A stretch of DNA of 64,000 nucleotides from Methylococcaceae bacterium UBA6146 (lineage in GTDB: Bacteria > Pseudomonadota > Gammaproteobacteria > Methylococcales > Methylomonadaceae), in assembly GCA_002422395.1 (NCBI GenBank), contig DIUY01000012.1, positions 62,001-126,000 of the forward strand, in the 5' to 3' direction. The stretch's first letter is position 1; the number at the start of each line of letters is the position of its first letter. Below, one piece after another: positions 59,301 to 64,000 of the stretch. The position numbers and the translations under genes are program-made. The notes below the pieces were generated by a model. The model saw only the letters and a program-made list of their open reading frames with translations, was not told the DNA's origin and ran no database searches.

Positions 59301-62300
59301 TTACATAAACCCTTTTTTAGCTAATGCTAAAAACGTATCAGCAGGGACAGGCTGGCTGAAGTAATACCCCTGAATCTCATCACAGCGCTTTTGTTTGAAC
59401 ATTTCCAATTGCTGTTTGGTTTCAACTCCTTCGGCAATCGTTTTTAGATTTAAACTTTTTGCCAGGCTGATAATCGCATCGACAATGTTTTCGCTGTCCT
59501 TATTGCTGACCATATTCTTCGTAAATGATTGGTCAATCTTTAGTTTATGTAACGAAAAACGTTGTAGGTAACTTAGCGATGAATAACCGGTGCCAAAATC
59601 GTCAATCGACAATTTAATCCCAAGCCCAGTTAATTGGCGGGTAATTTCTATGGCTAATTCAGCATTCTGCATGGCGATGCTTTCGGTAAGCTCCAGTTCA
59701 AGATATTGCGGAGGCAAGTGGGAGTTTTTCAGCACTTGCCGCACTTTTTCCAACAAGGTGTTCGCCCTAAATTGAGCTAAGGAAAGGTTAACGGCAACTG
59801 TTAGTGGAAAGCCTAAATCGTGCCATTGCCGGGCTTGGGCAATGGCTTGTTCAAGCACCCAATCGCCGATGGATAAAATAAGGCCGCATTCTTCAGCCAC
59901 AGGTATAAATTCAGCAGGCGGGACCATGCCCCATAGCGGATGCCGCCAGCGCAACAAGGCTTCAGCCCCAGTGATTTTTCCGGTTTGGGCGTTGACTTGA
60001 GGATGGAAATAAACGGTCAATTCTTGGTGTGCGATGGCTTGCCTCAGGTCGTTCTCAATGGCCATGCGCCGTTGTGTTTGTTCTTGCATGGCTGAAGTAA
60101 AAAACTGGTATTGGTTGCGGCCCATATCTTTAGCCTTATATAAGGCGGTGTCGGCATTTTTTGACAAGGTTTCGTAACTGTCGCCATTGTCCGGGTAAAG
60201 GCTAATGCCAATCGATGGCGTGATATACAGTTGATAATTCTGGTAAGAAATGGCTTCTGACAGCGTGGCGATTATTTTTTTTGCGACGATAGCCGCCCCG
60301 TTCCAACAGCAATTGGTCAGTAAAATGTTAAATTCATCGCCCCCTAGGCGGGCCACAGTGTCTTCTTCCCGTATGCAGGCAAGCAAGCGTTGGCCTACTT
60401 TAACCAATATTTGATCGCCGACGGAATGCCCTAACGAGTCATTGATGTTCTTAAAGTAATCCAAGTCAATAAAGAGCAATGCAAAGGTTTTTTTATTGCG
60501 TCCAGCAACAAGCAATTCATAATCTATCCGTGATTTAAGCAATAGACGGTTGGGCAAATTGGTCAGGACGTCATAATGCGCCAAATGTTCGATTTGTTGC
60601 TCCGCTTCTTTATGCTGGGTAATATCAGAAAATGTTGCAATGTAATTAATAATGTTGCCGCTTTCATCACGCACTGCACTGATGGTTAACCATACAGGGT
60701 AGACGGCGCCGTTCTTATGGCGGCCCCACAGCTCGCCCTGCCAAAAATTATTTTTTTGTAGGATTTCCAATGGCTCCCGATAAAAATCTTTCTTTTGCCG
60801 TCCTGAGGCAAAAATTTTTGGGTTTTTGCCCAAAACCTCCTGCTCTTCATAGCCAGTGATAGTGGTGAACGCCCGATTGACGCTGATAATGCCATTGTTC
60901 TTATCCGTAATAATAATGGCTTCCTGACTTTGGCTGAACACTTTGGCGGATAATTCCAATTGTCCTTCGGCAATCCGACGGGCTGTTTCATGGGCATATA
61001 AATCGAGGGCGAATGACAAATCACTGCCTAACTCTGCCATTAACCTGATGACATCCTCGTCAAAAAAACCTTTCTCGGTGCTATACACAGTGAGTACGGC
61101 ATAAGGTTTTTGCTGGCACATAATAGGCACGGCGCAACTTGACCCCCAAACGAAATGTTGTTTATCGCTAGCATGCCAGGGTACTGTGCTGGCGTTGGTT
61201 TGAAAATCATTAACGGTGACAATGCGGCTTTCACGATAAGCAAGGCCGGTCGGGCCTTGGCCTTCGGGCTTGGCGGGGTCAACAGAAACAACCAAGCCCG
61301 CCAGATAATCCAAGCATCCGCCGGCCATAGCAACCGGCGCCATAAGCTGTGTAGTCCCGTCGGGCCGACCTATCCAGACCAAATTCACTTGTTGGAGTGT
61401 TGCCGTGATAGTGCAAACGGTTGCAAATAACGCTTGCTCGTTATTTATTTGCACAATGGCATGATTGATTTTACTGAGACAAGCGTAGAAGTTGCTAAGG
61501 TGGCTAATTTTTACTTCATGCGCTTTACGTTGGGTAATATCACGTCCGATGCCTATCAGACCCAACAGGTTACCGTCGCTATCCTTAAACGGTGTTTTAA
61601 TGGTTTCCAATACCCGTGATTTGCCGTCCGGCAGGGTGATTGATTCTTCGTTGTTGCAGGTGCGGTCCAAAGCGAGCACTGCGGCATCTTGCCCCCTAAA
61701 CAATAGCGCCGTTTCCGGATCGACAAGATCAAAATCGGTGCGGCCAATGATTTTTTCAACAGGGTGGCCAAAATAATCGGCGACAATTTTATTGCACATC
61801 AAATACTCGCCCGCGATATTTTTGTAGAAAATATAATCGGGTATGTTATTGATCAAGCTGTGCAATAAGTTGCGTTCATCCTTTAATTTCCGTTCTATCG
61901 CTTTAAGTTGGTCAATATAAATTTTTTCTTCCCGTTTACGTTCCGTCACATCTTGGGCGGTGCCGACAACCCCTATGGGCTTATTTTTAGCGTCAAGTTT
62001 TAAGCCGCCTTGCCCCAAAATAATGCGGCTTTCTCCGTTGGGTAAAATGACCCTAAACTCAAGGGGAGCGGAAAACTTGCCTTCTGACCACGCGTTCAGT
62101 GTCGCCGTTATCTTGGGGCGGTCTTGAGCGTGGATAAGTTTGAAGATGCTTTTGGTGGTTGGCTTGAATTTTTCGGGGGAAACGCCATAGATTTTATAGG
62201 TTTCCTCAGACCAGTCTATCTGCCGTGACCTAAGGTCTATCGTCCAGCTACCGATATGCGCGGCTTGTTGCGATTGGGATAAAAACTCCGTTTTGCGTTG

Positions 62301-62885
62301 CAGTTGAAAGCGTTCTTTAGCTTTTTCCTCATAATCCCGAAACAGCAGACAGATCAGCATCGTGGCGACGGGATAAAACCCGACTATTGCTAAGCCTGCT
62401 TCTTGAACAAATTTGTGGCCGAAACCATGTGGCAGCAGCAAAAATGTGGCGAGTAAGGCGGTATGCACCAGTAAGCCAAACGCCCAAAAATACCACGCGC
62501 GTATGGAAGCTATTTTGTTATGCCATAGGTAATAAAACAGTACGCCGATAGCGGCCGACCCAATAATGCTGGTTTCGCCCACAATCAAGCCCATACCGCC
62601 CAAAACAAACCGGTATGCCCCAGCGATAATGGCGCTGATTGAGGCGACTAATGGGCCGCCAATTAGCCCCGCCACAGAAAGTACGATTGTCCTGCCGTCA
62701 AAGATAATGCCGGGCATGTAGTTGACTGGGGTCATCATGCCCGCAACGGCGACGCCGCCAAAGAGGATGCCAAAGATAAACCGTGTGCTAGAGGTGTGGC
62801 GTTTGTTGCGCGAGATGACCACTTGATAAGCCGCAACCAATCCTATCAGTAGAATGATGTTTTGGATAAGATTGATAATAATCAT
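59301..62885 (-). CDS. Membrane 5TM-LYT / multi-PAS / GAF / GGDEF / EAL protein
   Basis: 1194-residue c-di-GMP enzyme. Residues ~1-190: 5TM-LYT sensor (NYMPGIIFDGRTIVLSVAGL). PAS ~215-320 and ~345-455, GAF ~480-620 (VWIGRPDG ... FALDLY), PAS ~650-770. GGDEF ~780-930 with intact ARLGGDEFNIL and EAL ~945-1190 with GAEALLRW, and ESIAMQNAE plus DDFGTGYSSLSYLQRF. Both catalytic sites look complete, so either activity or a GTP-regulated phosphodiesterase is possible. Leftward, monocistronic. Confidence 0.93.
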   Translation of the reverse strand: MIIINLIQNIILLIGLVAAYQVVISRNKRHTSSTRFIFGILFGGVAVAGMMTPVNYMPGIIFDGRTIVLSVAGLIGGPLVASISAIIAGAYRFVLGGMGLIVGETSIIGSAAIGVLFYYLWHNKIASIRAWYFWAFGLLVHTALLATFLLLPHGFGHKFVQEAGLAIVGFYPVATMLICLLFRDYEEKAKERFQLQRKTEFLSQSQQAAHIGSWTIDLRSRQIDWSEETYKIYGVSPEKFKPTTKSIFKLIHAQDRPKITATLNAWSEGKFSAPLEFRVILPNGESRIILGQGGLKLDAKNKPIGVVGTAQDVTERKREEKIYIDQLKAIERKLKDERNLLHSLINNIPDYIFYKNIAGEYLMCNKIVADYFGHPVEKIIGRTDFDLVDPETALLFRGQDAAVLALDRTCNNEESITLPDGKSRVLETIKTPFKDSDGNLLGLIGIGRDITQRKAHEVKISHLSNFYACLSKINHAIVQINNEQALFATVCTITATLQQVNLVWIGRPDGTTQLMAPVAMAGGCLDYLAGLVVSVDPAKPEGQGPTGLAYRESRIVTVNDFQTNASTVPWHASDKQHFVWGSSCAVPIMCQQKPYAVLTVYSTEKGFFDEDVIRLMAELGSDLSFALDLYAHETARRIAEGQLELSAKVFSQSQEAIIITDKNNGIISVNRAFTTITGYEEQEVLGKNPKIFASGRQKKDFYREPLEILQKNNFWQGELWGRHKNGAVYPVWLTISAVRDESGNIINYIATFSDITQHKEAEQQIEHLAHYDVLTNLPNRLLLKSRIDYELLVAGRNKKTFALLFIDLDYFKNINDSLGHSVGDQILVKVGQRLLACIREEDTVARLGGDEFNILLTNCCWNGAAIVAKKIIATLSEAISYQNYQLYITPSIGISLYPDNGDSYETLSKNADTALYKAKDMGRNQYQFFTSAMQEQTQRRMAIENDLRQAIAHQELTVYFHPQVNAQTGKITGAEALLRWRHPLWGMVPPAEFIPVAEECGLILSIGDWVLEQAIAQARQWHDLGFPLTVAVNLSLAQFRANTLLEKVRQVLKNSHLPPQYLELELTESIAMQNAELAIEITRQLTGLGIKLSIDDFGTGYSSLSYLQRFSLHKLKIDQSFTKNMVSNKDSENIVDAIISLAKSLNLKTIAEGVETKQQLEMFKQKRCDEIQGYYFSQPVPADTFLALAKKGFM

Positions 62886-63060
62886 GGATTATTTTTTAGG
62901 GACGCCGGTTATGAACCTAAGAGTCCCGCTTATGGGTTAGGTGGGCGAGAGAGGTTGTGAAGCTGTTCGGTTTTTGCCGCTAAATAACATGTTCCGCATG
63001 AGGCACCCGCTGGCCGCAATATACTTTGTTTCGAAACGAAAAACCCTTAATTTTTTTTGG

Positions 63061-63139
63061 AAGTGCTAAACATTCAAATGTTTAAGCGATAGCGGAGCCA
63101 AAAAACATGTTTTTTGGCTCCAAAATATCATTACCACCA
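63061..63139 (-). repeat. Dispersed palindromic repeat, family A, copy 4
   Basis: Perfect 28-base palindrome at 63094-63121 (arms GGAGCCAAAAAACA / TGTTTTTTGGCTCC), flanked by AAACATTCAAATGTTT and, on the minus strand, GGTGGTAATGATATTTTG as in copy 3. Confidence 0.85.
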
Positions 63140-63165
63140 TTTTTTCATGGTCTCGTGGACAATAA

Positions 63166-63197
63166 GCACATGCTCAAAAATTTTAGGGCCACGACTA
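63166..63197 (+). repeat. Dispersed element D, copy 3
   Basis: GCACATGCTCAAAAATTTTA then GGGCCACGAC, matching 42464 and the complement of 9721-9761. Confidence 0.6.
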
Positions 63198-63259
63198 CAC
63201 GGCTAAACAAGAAACCGCCGAGATGCCGACATCATTTGCTTGTTCTATTGTTGTTAGAA

Positions 63260-63307
63260 GTAGGGTGGGCAGGCTGTTTTGCCCACCGATTTGTCTGCCC
63301 ACCCTAC
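63260..63307. repeat. REP-like hairpin GTAGGGTGGGCAG
   Basis: GTAGGGTGGGCAG and its exact complement CTGCCCACCCTAC enclose 22 bases that include a further GCCCACC. This GTAGGGTGGGC motif is a common bacterial intergenic repeat. Confidence 0.75.
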
Positions 63308-63502
63308 ACGGCTTATGCTTGTCCGTCCGAGTTCGAGTTTTTAAAAAGTGATTTGCAAGGCGCTATTTCGTGCTGTCAAGGTTATCATGATGTGGACGCA
63401 TTATGAATAATGCGGAATCTGACGCCCCCTGCAATCCTTTAGATAACACTGTTTTGGAATCAACTGGGCGAACACGCACCAAGACTTTAGGACACACAAA
63501 CA

Positions 63503-64000
63503 ATGTACGAACAAGTTTCCCACTCATTATTAAACGCCATTCTGGATGATTTAAAACCAGAAATACGCCGCCAGGATTTACGGCATTTTTATACCCGTCT
63601 GGGCGCTAATTTTTACGCCATTTATTCGCTGTTTTTCACTCTCTACGGCCACCGTGATGACTTTAAGCCGCAGATGCTGAAGTTAGTGGAAACGATGGCG
63701 AAGGGTTATATCAACCGTTCTGCGGAATTGGAACGGGTGGATATTGAACGCGAGCAAGACCACAACTGGTTTTTGTCGCAGCAATGGGTGGGGGTGGCGC
63801 TGTACACCAACGGCTTTGCCGAAAATTTGGACGATTTGGCGGATAAAACCGCTTATTTTCAGGAGCTTGGCGTCAATATGGTGCATATCATGCCGATTTT
63901 GATGTGCCCCACCGGAAAAAGTGACGGCGGCTATGCGATTAGCGATTTCCGGCAAATCGACGACCGGATTGGCGATCTGGAGGATTTGCGCCGCGTTGCC
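63503..64000 (+). CDS. Amylosucrase (GH13), N-terminal part (runs off the window)
   Basis: 166 codons visible: MYEQVSHSLLNAILDDLKPE, FYTRLGANFYAIYSLFFTLYG, QDHNWFLSQQWVGVALYTNG, FAENLDDLADKTAYFQELGV, then the GH13 barrel start NMVHIMPILMCPTGKSDGGYAISDF. The helical N-terminal domain leading into GH13 and the SDGGYA motif identify an amylosucrase-type enzyme. These make or use sucrose and glucans, and in methanotrophs accompany sucrose synthesis genes. The catalytic residues lie outside the window. ATG 63503 has GGA about 12 bases upstream. Confidence 0.9.
   Translation, partial: MYEQVSHSLLNAILDDLKPEIRRQDLRHFYTRLGANFYAIYSLFFTLYGHRDDFKPQMLKLVETMAKGYINRSAELERVDIEREQDHNWFLSQQWVGVALYTNGFAENLDDLADKTAYFQELGVNMVHIMPILMCPTGKSDGGYAISDFRQIDDRIGDLEDLRRVA

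Larger units (their letters stand above)
62886..63502. other. Gene-free stretch with repeats before the amylosucrase gene
   Basis: Contains repeat A copy 4, element D copy 3 and a long hairpin at 63260-63307. The frame 63107-63406 overlaps these repeats and is unlikely to be a gene. Confidence 0.5.

Noticed and set aside
63107..63406. 99-codon frame before the amylosucrase gene
   Set aside because: Runs through repeat A, element D and a REP hairpin, so it is not a plausible protein.

Overview
The window looks like a chromosomal segment of a gammaproteobacterium of about 48-50% GC, most likely a type I methanotroph (Methylococcales). This rests on the gene mix: an amylosucrase-type GH13 enzyme at the right edge, a haem-containing fatty acid cis/trans isomerase, a Nif-associated gene set, truncated Sox genes, csrA directly upstream of tRNA-Ser, and many dispersed palindromic repeats. 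No methane oxidation gene lies inside, so the assignment is inference.

Layout. 1-9.4 kb: housekeeping and metabolic genes (argF end, argD, grxD, rnt, a lipoprotein phosphoesterase, an AI-2E permease, a beta-hydroxyacid dehydrogenase, cti). 9.8-15.8 kb: an envelope and stress block with an OmpA-like protein, a yqjDEK-like operon, two tandem entericidins, three tiny membrane or stress proteins including CsbD, and a Crp/Fnr regulator. 16-20.4 kb: a receiver-PAS protein, a transglutaminase and a large RTX protein. 20.5-27.1 kb: an island of nitrogen-fixation accessory genes in two convergent arms. Rightward: a NifX-domain protein, an unknown, a NifF-type flavodoxin and an Fe-S LRV protein. Leftward: an unknown, a GST, a hemerythrin, AlkB and an ApaH-like protein that has lost its metal ligands. 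Both arms start at NifA-type TGT-N10-ACA sites with sigma-54 style -24/-12 elements, and the island is bracketed by an imperfect direct repeat of about 320 bp. 27.4-34 kb: a P1B ATPase, a thiD-thiE-soxX-soxY-soxZ-soxA operon, dnaQ. 34-37.3 kb: csrA, three tRNA genes and a mobile-element graveyard (ISAs1, integrase, IS630, IS256 relics). 37.3-42.5 kb: cytochrome c4-like protein and a complete type I secretion system, a plausible exporter for the RTX protein. 42.8-50.3 kb: mtaD-like deaminase, a SpoIIE phosphatase/kinase plus a STAS-PhnD-like fusion (a partner-switching pair), and an FAD oxidoreductase overlapping a YtqB/MnmM-type methyltransferase. 50.3-64 kb: an IS1595-type relic with intact ends, cold-shock gene, hemL, cobO, small unknowns, another transposase relic, pssA, leuA with an unusual leader, udg, rimI, a 1194-residue GGDEF/EAL protein and the start of an amylosucrase.

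The most distinctive parts are the putative NifA/sigma-54 island with its ApaH pseudoenzyme, the SpoIIE/STAS-PhnD pair, the FAD-oxidase/MnmM pair, and several families of short palindromic repeats. One repeat has an empty site visible in a tandem duplication.
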